Below, one piece after another: positions 57,033 through 64,000 of a stretch of 64,000 bases of DNA. Position numbers and translations under genes: made by a program. The number at the start of each line of letters is the position of its first letter. Position 1 is the first letter of the stretch. Origin of the DNA: Comamonadaceae bacterium (GTDB taxonomy: Bacteria; Pseudomonadota; Gammaproteobacteria; Burkholderiales; Burkholderiaceae_C); the NCBI GenBank assembly GCA_947455465.1, contig CANGNS010000016.1:25087-89086 (forward strand). The letters run 5' to 3'. Below the pieces are notes generated by a model. That model searched no databases and was not told where the DNA came from. It saw only the letters and a list, made by a program, of their open reading frames with translations.

Positions 57033-58418
57033 ATGGGTTTGCGACTTCATAATTCCTTGTCCGGGCAACTGGAAGATTTCACCCCCATCGAGCCCGGCCG
57101 TGTGCGCATGTATGTATGCGGCATGACGGTGTATGACGATTGCCACCTGGGCCACGCCCGCTCCATGCTCGCATTTGATGTGGTGCAGCGCTGGCTCAAG
57201 GCCAGCGGATACGTAGTGACTTATGTGCGCAACGTCACCGATATTGACGACAAAATCATCCGCCGGGCGCTGGACAATGGTGAAACTATCCAGTCGCTCA
57301 CCGACCGCATGGTCGATCATCTGCACCGCGACGCCGACGCTCTGGGCGTAGAGCGCCCGACCCATGAGCCGCGCGCCACGGCCTTTGTGCCGCAAATGCT
57401 CAGCCTGATTCAAACCCTGGAAGCCAAGGGCTACGCCTACCGTGCCAGCAACCAGGATGTGAACTTTGCTGTGCGTAAATTTGAAGGCTACGGCAAGCTC
57501 TCGGGCAAATCCATCGACCAACTGCGCGCTGGCGAGCGCGTTGCGGTGGACGAAGGCAAGCGCGACCCGTTGGACTTTGTGCTTTGGAAAGCTGCCAAGG
57601 CCTCCGAGCCCGATGACGCCAAATGGGAGAGCGCCTACGGCCCCGGCCGGCCGGGCTGGCATATCGAGTGCTCGGCCATGTCTTGCCAATTGCTGGGCGA
57701 GTCGTTTGACATCCACGGCGGAGGCGCGGATTTGCCCTTCCCGCACCACGAAAACGAAATCGCGCAAAGCGAGGCTGCCAGTGGAAAGCCCCTGGCCCGC
57801 TACTGGCTGCACAATGGCTTTGTCACCCGCGACAACGAGAAAATGTCCAAAAGCCTGGGCAATTTTTTCAGCATCCAGGAAATATTGGCCCGCTTTGATG
57901 CCGAAACCACGCGCTTTTTCGTGGTGCGCTCGCACTACCGCAGTGCGCTCAATTACAGCGACGCCCATCTAGAGGACGCTCGCAGCGCCTTAAAGCGCCT
58001 CTACACCGCCTTGGCGGCGGTGCCGCCGCAGGCCTCATTGGGCGCGATCGACTGGAGCGCGCCGTTTGCCGACCGCTTCAAAGCTGCCATGGACCTGGAC
58101 TTTGGTACGCCCGAGGCAGTGGCGGTGCTCTTTGACCTGGCCTCGGAAGTCAACCGCAGCCACTCGCCGCAACTCGCTGGCTTGCTGCGCGCTTTGGGCG
58201 GGGTTTTGGGATTGCTGCAGGGCGCTCCCGAGGCCTTTTTGCAGGCTGGCGCCGGCGTCGATGAAGCGCAGATTGCTGCGCGCATTGCCGAGCGCCAAGC
58301 CGCCAAAGCAGCGCGTGATTTCGCCCGCGCCGATGCCATTCGCGCCGAACTTTTGGCCCAGGGCATTGTGCTCAAAGACTCCGCACAAGGCACGCAATGG
58401 GAGGCGGTAGCGCCATGA
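57033..58418 (+). CDS. cysS: Cysteinyl-tRNA synthetase
   Basis: 461 residues. Class I synthetase: HIGH-like motif CHLGHARS and KMSKS present ([10 protein letters not shown]), zinc ligands in YVCGMTVYD and IECSAMS and [10 protein letters not shown]. Charges tRNA-Cys. First of a plus-strand run; the next gene starts by ATGA overlap. The 167-base region before it holds no gene and no obvious terminator. Confidence 0.94.
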   Translation: MGLRLHNSLSGQLEDFTPIEPGRVRMYVCGMTVYDDCHLGHARSMLAFDVVQRWLKASGYVVTYVRNVTDIDDKIIRRALDNGETIQSLTDRMVDHLHRDADALGVERPTHEPRATAFVPQMLSLIQTLEAKGYAYRASNQDVNFAVRKFEGYGKLSGKSIDQLRAGERVAVDEGKRDPLDFVLWKAAKASEPDDAKWESAYGPGRPGWHIECSAMSCQLLGESFDIHGGGADLPFPHHENEIAQSEAASGKPLARYWLHNGFVTRDNEKMSKSLGNFFSIQEILARFDAETTRFFVVRSHYRSALNYSDAHLEDARSALKRLYTALAAVPPQASLGAIDWSAPFADRFKAAMDLDFGTPEAVAVLFDLASEVNRSHSPQLAGLLRALGGVLGLLQGAPEAFLQAGAGVDEAQIAARIAERQAAKAARDFARADAIRAELLAQGIVLKDSAQGTQWEAVAP

Positions 58419-59050
58419 GCACGCCCGATGCGGTACGCCCGGTGTTTTGGTACGAGGCCTGCAAGCACCTGATGAAAAAAGACCGGGTGATGAAGCGCCT
58501 GATTCCCCAGTTCCCGGACGTATCGCTGCAAACCCGGGGCGACGCTTTTGGCACACTGGCGCGTAGCATCGTGGGGCAACAAATTTCGGTGAAGGCAGCG
58601 CAAACGGTCTGGGAGCGCTTTGCCCTGCTGGCGCCCAAAATGACGCCCAAGTCAGTGCTCAAACTCAAGGTGGATGCCATGCGCGCCGCCGGGCTCAGCG
58701 CCCGCAAGGTGGAATACCTGGTCGATCTGGCGCTGCACTTTGACACCCACAAGCTGCACGTCAGCCAATGGGAAGGCTTGCCCGATGAAGACATCATTGC
58801 CGAACTGACGGCGGTGCGCGGCATTGGGCGCTGGACGGCCGATATGTTTTTGATGTTCCATCTGATCCGCCCCAATGTGTTGCCGTTGGACGATGTGGGC
58901 CTCATCAACGGCATCAGCCGCAACTATTTTTCGGGCGAAGCGGTCAGCCGCTCGGACGCCCGTGAGGTGGCCGCCGCCTGGGCACCTTACTGCACGGTGG
59001 CAACTTGGTATATTTGGCGCTCACTCGATCCGGTGCCGGTCGCCTACTGA
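58415..59050 (+). CDS. DNA-3-methyladenine glycosylase II family protein
   Basis: 211 residues from ATG 58415, overlapping the cysS stop (ATGA). Helix-hairpin-helix/GPD motif at about 125-145 ([16 protein letters not shown]) and catalytic Asp160 in LPLDDVGL. Excises alkylated bases. Lacks the N-terminal domain of E. coli AlkA, matching short AlkA-like enzymes. Its place between cysS and accA is conserved in Burkholderiales as far as I know. Confidence 0.87.
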   Translation: MSTPDAVRPVFWYEACKHLMKKDRVMKRLIPQFPDVSLQTRGDAFGTLARSIVGQQISVKAAQTVWERFALLAPKMTPKSVLKLKVDAMRAAGLSARKVEYLVDLALHFDTHKLHVSQWEGLPDEDIIAELTAVRGIGRWTADMFLMFHLIRPNVLPLDDVGLINGISRNYFSGEAVSRSDAREVAAAWAPYCTVATWYIWRSLDPVPVAY

Positions 59051-59101
59051 AGCGCACTTTTACCGTGTAGAGAGCGGGCATTAACCTGGAGGAGGGTGCA
59101 A

Positions 59102-60079
59102 TTGGCTAAAAAAGTATTCCTGGATTTCGAGACCCCGATTGCCGAGCTCGAAGGAAAAATCGAAGAGCTGCGATACGTGCAAAACGAGTCGGCAGTCGAT
59201 ATTTCGGCTGAAATCGACCAACTGAGCAAAAAAAGCCAGCAGCTGGTCAAGGACATTTACAGCAATCTCACCCCCTGGCAAATCACCAAAATCGCCCGCC
59301 ACGCCGAGCGCCCCTACACGCTGGACTACATCGGCGAAATATTTACCCACTTTATCGAACTCCATGGCGACCGCCACTTTGCCGACGACCTGAGCATTGT
59401 GGGGGGCTTGGCCCGCTTCAATGGCATTCCTTGCATGGTGCTGGGCCAGCAAAAAGGCCGCGATACCAGAGAGCGCGGTCTGCGCAACTTCGGCATGACC
59501 AAGCCCGAGGGTTACCGCAAAGCCTTGCGCTTGATGAAGCTGGCCGAAAAGTTCAAGCTGCCGGTGTTCACTTTTGTCGATACGCCGGGCGCCTACCCGG
59601 GTATTGACGCCGAGGAGCGCGGCCAGTCCGAGGCCATCGGCCGCAATATTTTCGAGATGGCGCAGCTGGAGGTGCCCATCATCACCACCATCATTGGCGA
59701 GGGTGGCTCGGGCGGGGCCTTGGCGATTTCGGTGGCCGACCAGCTCGTCATGATGCAGTACGCGATTTATTCGGTGATCAGCCCCGAGGGCTGCGCCTCT
59801 ATTTTGTGGAAAACCTCGGACAAAGCCCAAGAGGCAGCCGATGCGCTGGGCATCACGGCGCTGCGGCTTAAAGCCCTGGGTCTGGTGGACAAAATCGTCA
59901 GCGAGCCGGTGGGTGGCGCGCACCGCGACCCCAAGCAGGCGGCGGTTTTCCTCAAGCGCGCGCTGGGCGATGCCTACCGCCAGGTGAGCGATTTGCGCGT
60001 GAAAGAGCTGGTCGATCGCCGTTACGAGCGCCTGCAAAGCTACGGCCGCTTTACTGACACCAAGGCCAGCGCCAAGTAG
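59102..60079 (+). CDS. accA: Acetyl-CoA carboxylase carboxyltransferase alpha subunit
   Basis: 325 residues from TTG 59102. The GTG at 59096 lies too close to the GGAGGAGG site, whereas the TTG is properly spaced. The family start ([20 protein letters not shown]) and the carboxyltransferase core ([20 protein letters not shown]) are present. Transfers the carboxyl group to acetyl-CoA with AccD, which is not in this window. 51 bases after the glycosylase gene. Confidence 0.93.
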   Translation: MAKKVFLDFETPIAELEGKIEELRYVQNESAVDISAEIDQLSKKSQQLVKDIYSNLTPWQITKIARHAERPYTLDYIGEIFTHFIELHGDRHFADDLSIVGGLARFNGIPCMVLGQQKGRDTRERGLRNFGMTKPEGYRKALRLMKLAEKFKLPVFTFVDTPGAYPGIDAEERGQSEAIGRNIFEMAQLEVPIITTIIGEGGSGGALAISVADQLVMMQYAIYSVISPEGCASILWKTSDKAQEAADALGITALRLKALGLVDKIVSEPVGGAHRDPKQAAVFLKRALGDAYRQVSDLRVKELVDRRYERLQSYGRFTDTKASAK

Positions 60080-60092
60080 CGCGGCATCCGCA

Positions 60093-61061
60093 ATGACCCG
60101 CACGCTGGAGGCGGCGATGTCGGCCTTTTCCCCCGACCTGCCCCTGACTGTGGCCTACAGCGGCGGCGCCGACTCCAGCGCCTTGTTGCTGGCCTGTGCC
60201 CGGCGCTGGCCGGGGCAGGTGGCGGCGGTGCATGTCAACCATGGTTTGCAAAGCGCGGCGGCCGACTTCCAATTGCATTGCCAGTCCGTATGTGCGGCGC
60301 TGGGCGTGCCCTTGTTTACCGAAACCGTCGATGCCCACGCCACCCCTGGCCAGAGCCCTGAGGACGCGGCCCGCCGGGCGCGCTACGGGGCACTGGCCAG
60401 GTTTGCCAAGTCCGAGCGCGGCGCGCCTTGGAGCGCCACCGTGCTGCTGGCCCAGCACGCCGACGACCAGGTGGAAACGCTGCTTTTGGCGCTCAGCCGG
60501 GGTGCCGGTTTAGCCGGCCTGAGCGCCATGCCCGCGCACTGGCAGCGCGATGGCGTGAACTATGCGCGTCCGCTGCTGCCGGTCAGTGCCGCCGATATCC
60601 GGCAGTGGCTGCGCGCCCAAGGCCACCAATGGATTGAAGACCCGACCAATACCGACACGGATTTCCTGCGCAACCGCATCCGCGCCGAGGTGATGCCGGT
60701 CTTACGCCGGGTTTTTCCGCAGTACGCCAGCACCTTTTCTCGCAGCGCAGCCCACGCCGCCCAGGCGCAAACGCTGTTGACCAACATGGCCCAGGTCGAT
60801 TTGCGGGAGCTTTGCGCGCCAGGCCAGCGCCAGCCGCGCATTCAAGCCTTGCAGGCTTTGCCACTGGCGCGGCAAGCCAATGCTCTGCGCCACTGGCTGC
60901 ACAGCGTGCACCACACCCAGGCCAGCAGCGCGCAACTGGACGAACTGCTGTCGCAAGTGGCCGCGTGCACCACGGCGGGTCACCAGCTGCACATCCGGGT
61001 GGGCCAGGGATTTGTGCGGCGCAGCAATGAGGTGCTCGATTGGTACAATCCGCAGGTTTAG
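60093..61061 (+). CDS. tilS: tRNA(Ile)-lysidine synthase
   Basis: 322 residues. ATP-binding PP-loop SGGADS at 23-28; HVNHGLQ and RNRIR regions fit TilS. Shorter than E. coli TilS because the C-terminal extension is reduced. Modifies C34 of tRNA-Ile(CAU) to lysidine. Starts 13 bases after accA and ends 20 bases before lysC. Confidence 0.9.
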   Translation: MTRTLEAAMSAFSPDLPLTVAYSGGADSSALLLACARRWPGQVAAVHVNHGLQSAAADFQLHCQSVCAALGVPLFTETVDAHATPGQSPEDAARRARYGALARFAKSERGAPWSATVLLAQHADDQVETLLLALSRGAGLAGLSAMPAHWQRDGVNYARPLLPVSAADIRQWLRAQGHQWIEDPTNTDTDFLRNRIRAEVMPVLRRVFPQYASTFSRSAAHAAQAQTLLTNMAQVDLRELCAPGQRQPRIQALQALPLARQANALRHWLHSVHHTQASSAQLDELLSQVAACTTAGHQLHIRVGQGFVRRSNEVLDWYNPQV

Positions 61062-61081
61062 CTTCCTAAAAATACGAACCC

Positions 61082-62356
61082 ATGGCCTTAATTGTTCATA
61101 AGTACGGTGGCACCTCGATGGGGTCTACCGAGCGCATCCGCAACGTTGCCAAGCGGGTGGCCAAATGGCACCGCGCTGGCCATCAAATGGTGGTCGTGCC
61201 CTCGGCCATGAGCGGCGAGACCAACCGCCTGCTGGGCCTGGCCAAAGAGTTGGCGCCCGCCAAAGCCTCTGCCGCCTACGAGCGCGAGCTCGATATGCTG
61301 GCCTCCACCGGCGAGCAGGCTTCGAGCGCGCTGCTGGCCATCGCCTTACAGGCCGAAGGCCTGGATTCGGTTAGCTACGCCGGCTGGCAAGTGCCCATCC
61401 GCACCAACAATGCATACACCAAGGCCCGTATTGAATCGATTGACGACACGCGCGTGCGCGCGGACCTGAGCGCAGGCAAAGTGGTCATCGTGACCGGTTT
61501 CCAGGGCATGGATGAGCAAGGCAACATCACAACCTTGGGCCGCGGTGGCTCCGATACCTCGGCCGTGGCCGTTGCGGCCGCCATGAAAGCCCAAGAGTGC
61601 CTGATTTACACCGACGTCGATGGCGTCTACACCACCGACCCGCGCGTGGTGCCCGAGGCGCGGCGCCTCAAAACCGTGAGTTTTGAGGAAATGCTGGAAA
61701 TGGCCTCGCTAGGCTCCAAAGTGCTGCAGATCCGCTCGGTGGAATTTGCCGGTAAATACCGCGTGCCGCTGCGGGTGCTGAGCAGCTTTACGCCGTGGGA
61801 CATGGATATCGTCCAAGAGGCGACGTCGGGAACTTTGATTACTTTTGAGGAAGACGAACACATGGAACAAGCAGTCGTATCGGGTATTGCTTTCAACCGC
61901 GACGAGGCCAAAATTGCGCTGCGCGGCGTGCCCGACAAACCCGGCATTGCCTACCAAATCCTTGGCGCGGTGGCCCAGGCCAATATTGACGTGGACATGA
62001 TCATCCAAAACGTTAGCAAGGACGGTAGGACGGACTTCAGCTTCACGGTCAATCGGGGCGACTATGCCAAAGCCATGGATTTGCTGCGCAATGACGTCAT
62101 GAAGGGCCTGGGCGTCGAGGACATCGTCGGCGATACCAAGATTTGCAAGGTATCTATCGTGGGCATTGGCATGCGCAGCCATGTGGGCATCGCCAGCAAG
62201 ATGTTCCGTGCGTTGAGCGAAGAGGGCATCAATATCCAGATGATTTCCACCTCCGAGATCAAGACCTCGGTGGTGATTGACGAAAAATACATTGAATTGG
62301 CCGTGCGCTCGCTGCACAAGGCCTTCGATCTGGACCAGCCGCCTGTGGCCGCATAG
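61082..62356 (+). CDS. lysC: Aspartate kinase
   Basis: 424 residues. Kinase domain starts LIVHKYGGTSMGS and contains GRGGSDTSAVAVAA; the regulatory part has two ACT domains (from about 265, with DVDMIIQNVSKDG and NIQMISTSEIKTSVVI). Monofunctional, class I-like alpha2beta2 layout expected. First step to lysine, threonine, methionine and diaminopimelate, matching dapC and dapD in this window. An internal start for a beta-like subunit is likely (see the separate entry). Confidence 0.93.
   Translation: MALIVHKYGGTSMGSTERIRNVAKRVAKWHRAGHQMVVVPSAMSGETNRLLGLAKELAPAKASAAYERELDMLASTGEQASSALLAIALQAEGLDSVSYAGWQVPIRTNNAYTKARIESIDDTRVRADLSAGKVVIVTGFQGMDEQGNITTLGRGGSDTSAVAVAAAMKAQECLIYTDVDGVYTTDPRVVPEARRLKTVSFEEMLEMASLGSKVLQIRSVEFAGKYRVPLRVLSSFTPWDMDIVQEATSGTLITFEEDEHMEQAVVSGIAFNRDEAKIALRGVPDKPGIAYQILGAVAQANIDVDMIIQNVSKDGRTDFSFTVNRGDYAKAMDLLRNDVMKGLGVEDIVGDTKICKVSIVGIGMRSHVGIASKMFRALSEEGINIQMISTSEIKTSVVIDEKYIELAVRSLHKAFDLDQPPVAA
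61847..61864 (+). promoter_or_regulatory. Internal ribosome binding site and start in lysC
   Basis: GAGGAAG at 61847-61853 lies eight bases before an in-frame ATG at 61862 (MEQAVVSGIAFNRD). Residue 261 begins the ACT regulatory half. In some bacteria the aspartate kinase beta subunit starts at exactly this place, so a 164-residue second product is plausible. Confidence 0.45.
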
Positions 62357-62371
62357 GCCCTCGATATTTCG

Positions 62372-62380
62372 TGAGATAAT
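62372..62380 (+). promoter_or_regulatory. Extended -10 promoter for tRNA-Ser
   Basis: TGAGATAAT is an extended -10 element (TG-n-GATAAT) ten bases before the tRNA. It follows the lysC stop by 15 bases and has no good -35, which extended -10 promoters often lack. Confidence 0.4.
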
Positions 62381-62390
62381 TCGCAGACCT

Positions 62391-62483
62391 GGAAACGTGA
62401 CCGAGTGGCCGAAGGTGCTCCCCTGCTAAGGGAGTATGGGGTGTAGAGCCTCATCGAGGGTTCGAATCCCTCCGTTTCCGCCA
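62391..62483 (+). tRNA. tRNA-Ser (anticodon GCU)
   Basis: Acceptor arms GGAAACG and CGTTTCC pair over 7 bp; discriminator G and encoded CCA follow. The anticodon arm 62418-62434 has the loop CTGCTAA with anticodon GCU at 62425-62427. The long variable arm (class II) and T loop TTCGAAT agree with a serine tRNA. Reads AGC and AGU codons. Confidence 0.95.
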
Positions 62484-62492
62484 GGTAAATTG

Positions 62493-62517
62493 AAAATGGG
62501 CCGTAAGGCCCATTTTT
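62493..62517 (+). terminator. Rho-independent terminator after tRNA-Ser
   Basis: Stem AAAATGGGCC / GGCCCATTTT with a GTAA tetraloop and a trailing T-run, nine bases after the tRNA CCA end. Confidence 0.88.
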
Positions 62518-62648
62518 ATTTCCTTCAATTGCCGTGTAGTTTCGGCGACCCATATTTAGCTGTCGTGTAAGCCAGTGTTAAATAGCGTTCGCAAATAGGA
62601 TTACCGGTTCTTGTCTTTTTCTTTGCAGCGCGCGACGGAAAAATATTT

Positions 62649-64000
62649 ATGAATAATCGTTTTGAAATCTCTGCCATGTTGCGTGCCTTGATTGTGGGCG
62701 TAGGAGCATCATTCCCCCTCGCGTTGTGGGCCCAAGACGCCAGCCTGACCGGTGACGCCACCCAACGCGCGGGCGCCAAGCTCGAGCGGGTCGAGATTAC
62801 CGGCCGCCAGACCGACACCGAGCTTCGCCGCCGGGCGCAAACCGCCAAGCAAGTCTATGGCCGCGAGGAGATGGACAAGTTTGGCGACACCAATGTGGCC
62901 GATGTACTGCAGCGCCTGCCCGGCATCACCATGCAGGGCAATGCACCGCGCATGCGCGGCTTGGGTGCCGGCTATACCTTGGTGTTGATCAATGGCGACC
63001 CGGCGCCCCCCGGTTTTGCGCTGGACCAGCTCGATCCGGCGCAGGTCGAGCGCATTGAGGTCAGCAAAGGCCCCACGGCCAGCCAAAGTGCCCAGGCCGT
63101 AGCCGGCGCCATCAATATCATTCTGAAAGAAGCCCCCAAACGCTCGCAACGCGACCTGCGCATGGGCCTGGGCTACCGCTACGAGCGCCCCAGCTTTGGC
63201 GGCAGCCTGACCATCGGCGAGAAGTGGGATGGCATTTCCGTGTCCCTGCCGGTGTCCGTCTTTCAGTGGCGCGGGCAAAACGACAGCATGGCCCAGCGCA
63301 TTGCACCGGGTCTGGACGGTCTGCCCTCGGGCGTTGTGCAAACCGGTGATAACCGTTTTGACGGCTACGGCTACAACCTGACCCCGCTGCTCAATTGGCG
63401 CCTGAGCGATGACGAAACCCTGACCTGGCAATCCTTTATTCAGCGCGGCTGGTGGAACAACACCGCCACTTTTAGCAACCGTATATTTGCGGGCCAGCCG
63501 GCGCTGGACGACGACAGCCAAAACCAAGGCGGCTGGCAAAACCTGCGCAGCAATTTGCAATGGGTCAACAACTTCTCCAACGAAGACCGGATCGAAATCA
63601 AGGCTGGAGTCCAAGGCTCGCGGGGCACCTATGACAACCAAACCCTGCGCGCCGGCCTCCCGCAGCGCCACGCTGTCGGCGACAACCTGGAAACCGGCTT
63701 TACGCAAGCGGGCAACTTCACGCACATTCTGGATGCGCAGCACAGCCTGGCTGTCGGCTGGGACCTGGAGCTGCGCCGCCGCGAAGAAAAGCGCGAGATT
63801 ACTGAGCTGGGGATTGCGCAAATCGCCGACCTGGAAGGCCAGCCTTTCTCGGCGCGCGTAGAGCGCAGCGCAGGCTATGTGCAAGACGAGTGGCAAATCA
63901 GCCCCCAGTGGTTTACCTACTTCGGTTTGCGCGGCGAGCGCATCGCCACCCGCAGCCAGGGCATGAGTGTCGATGTCAACAACATCAGCACCGTGATCAC
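62649..64000 (+). CDS. TonB-dependent receptor (5' part; continues past window)
   Basis: Starts at ATG 62649 and stays open to the window end (450 codons visible). The signal peptide ends near residue 29 (LALWAQD). The plug domain (about 50-160) has RVEITGRQTD, VADVLQRLPGITMQG, MRGLGAGYTLVLINGD and VERIEVSKGPTA. After that, beta-barrel strands begin (LRMGLGYRYE, GYGYNLTPLLNW). Imports an iron complex, vitamin or other large ligand across the outer membrane; ligand unknown. The 131 bases upstream hold no Fur-type box I could defend. Confidence 0.88.
   Translation, partial: MNNRFEISAMLRALIVGVGASFPLALWAQDASLTGDATQRAGAKLERVEITGRQTDTELRRRAQTAKQVYGREEMDKFGDTNVADVLQRLPGITMQGNAPRMRGLGAGYTLVLINGDPAPPGFALDQLDPAQVERIEVSKGPTASQSAQAVAGAINIILKEAPKRSQRDLRMGLGYRYERPSFGGSLTIGEKWDGISVSLPVSVFQWRGQNDSMAQRIAPGLDGLPSGVVQTGDNRFDGYGYNLTPLLNWRLSDDETLTWQSFIQRGWWNNTATFSNRIFAGQPALDDDSQNQGGWQNLRSNLQWVNNFSNEDRIEIKAGVQGSRGTYDNQTLRAGLPQRHAVGDNLETGFTQAGNFTHILDAQHSLAVGWDLELRRREEKREITELGIAQIADLEGQPFSARVERSAGYVQDEWQISPQWFTYFGLRGERIATRSQGMSVDVNNISTVI

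Noticed and set aside
61062..61081. Lysine riboswitch upstream of lysC
   Set aside because: Only 20 bases separate tilS from lysC.
62391..62483. tRNA-Ser as an integration site
   Set aside because: The tRNA is followed by its own terminator and a TonB receptor gene; no integrase or duplicated tRNA 3' end is visible within the window.
62709..63896. Long minus-strand open frame (395 codons) opposite the TonB-dependent receptor gene
   Set aside because: The plus strand shows a clear receptor with signal peptide and plug motifs over the same bases; the minus frame is a by-product of GC-rich codons and has no recognisable domain.

Overview
The window looks like chromosomal DNA of a betaproteobacterium, most likely Burkholderiales, family Comamonadaceae. 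The reasons are the GC-rich coding bias, the gene neighbourhoods (smc-zipA-ligA, glyA-nrdR-ribD, dapC-dapD-pilus-type ATPase-prmB, xseB-ispA-dxs), and several protein families common in that group: a SWIB protein with a lysine/alanine tail, a mannitol/chloroaromatic-type TRAP transporter, and an L,D-transpeptidase with a Cds6-like tail. This placement is inferred from gene content and order; no database search was possible. Genes are packed tightly, with many ATGA/TAATG overlaps and several convergent pairs whose stop codons touch or interlock.

Layout. 1-2 kb: a truncated SWIB gene, rraA and a DMT-type permease. 2-7.3 kb: a polyamine block made of agmatinase (speB) and an ABC importer (potF, potH, potI, potG); a strong hairpin terminator separates the binding protein from the permease genes. 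7.3-10.3 kb, minus strand: a sulfurtransferase, and a Rieske oxygenase coupled to a second DMT permease. 10.5-13.6 kb: xseB-ispA-dxs (isoprenoid precursors). 13.7-25.9 kb: a TRAP transporter whose binding protein (dctP) is separated from its permease genes (dctM, dctQ) by about 8.7 kb carrying a type I restriction-modification island in the order hsdR, hsdS, a coiled-coil membrane protein, a YhcG/DUF1016 nuclease-family protein, hsdM. 26-34 kb: NhaD antiporter, a small secreted protein, ABC-F protein YheS, prmB, a degenerate PilU-like ATPase, dapD, dapC and an orphan HPt protein. 34.3-41.5 kb: smc-zipA-ligA-def. 41.5-45.2 kb: an exported solute-binding protein, an exported metallo-beta-lactamase-fold protein, pyrD and rpiA. 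45.2-49.6 kb, minus strand: ribE, ribD, nrdR, glyA and a lytic transglycosylase. 49.8-56.9 kb: a large DUF349 protein, lpxH, two cyclophilins, a Cds6-type L,D-transpeptidase and a TPR protein. 57-62.5 kb: cysS, a 3-methyladenine glycosylase, accA, tilS, lysC and tRNA-Ser(GCU). The window ends inside a TonB-dependent receptor gene.

Most of the window is housekeeping. The clear accessory element is the restriction-modification island. Its central part is visibly AT-richer than the flanks. It carries an unrecognised coiled-coil, two-helix membrane protein between hsdS and the yhcG-hsdM pair. A 19-bp palindrome covering a perfect TTGACA hexamer lies in front of yhcG-hsdM, which suggests that methylase expression is controlled separately. 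Other points worth attention are the PilU-like ATPase with altered catalytic motifs inside the lysine-biosynthesis cluster, the matching NTF2-like tails on the adjacent L,D-transpeptidase and TPR proteins, and the Rieske oxygenase coupled to an exporter-type permease. No CRISPR array, insertion sequence, integrase or rRNA gene was seen. No intergenic stretch exceeds 300 bases.
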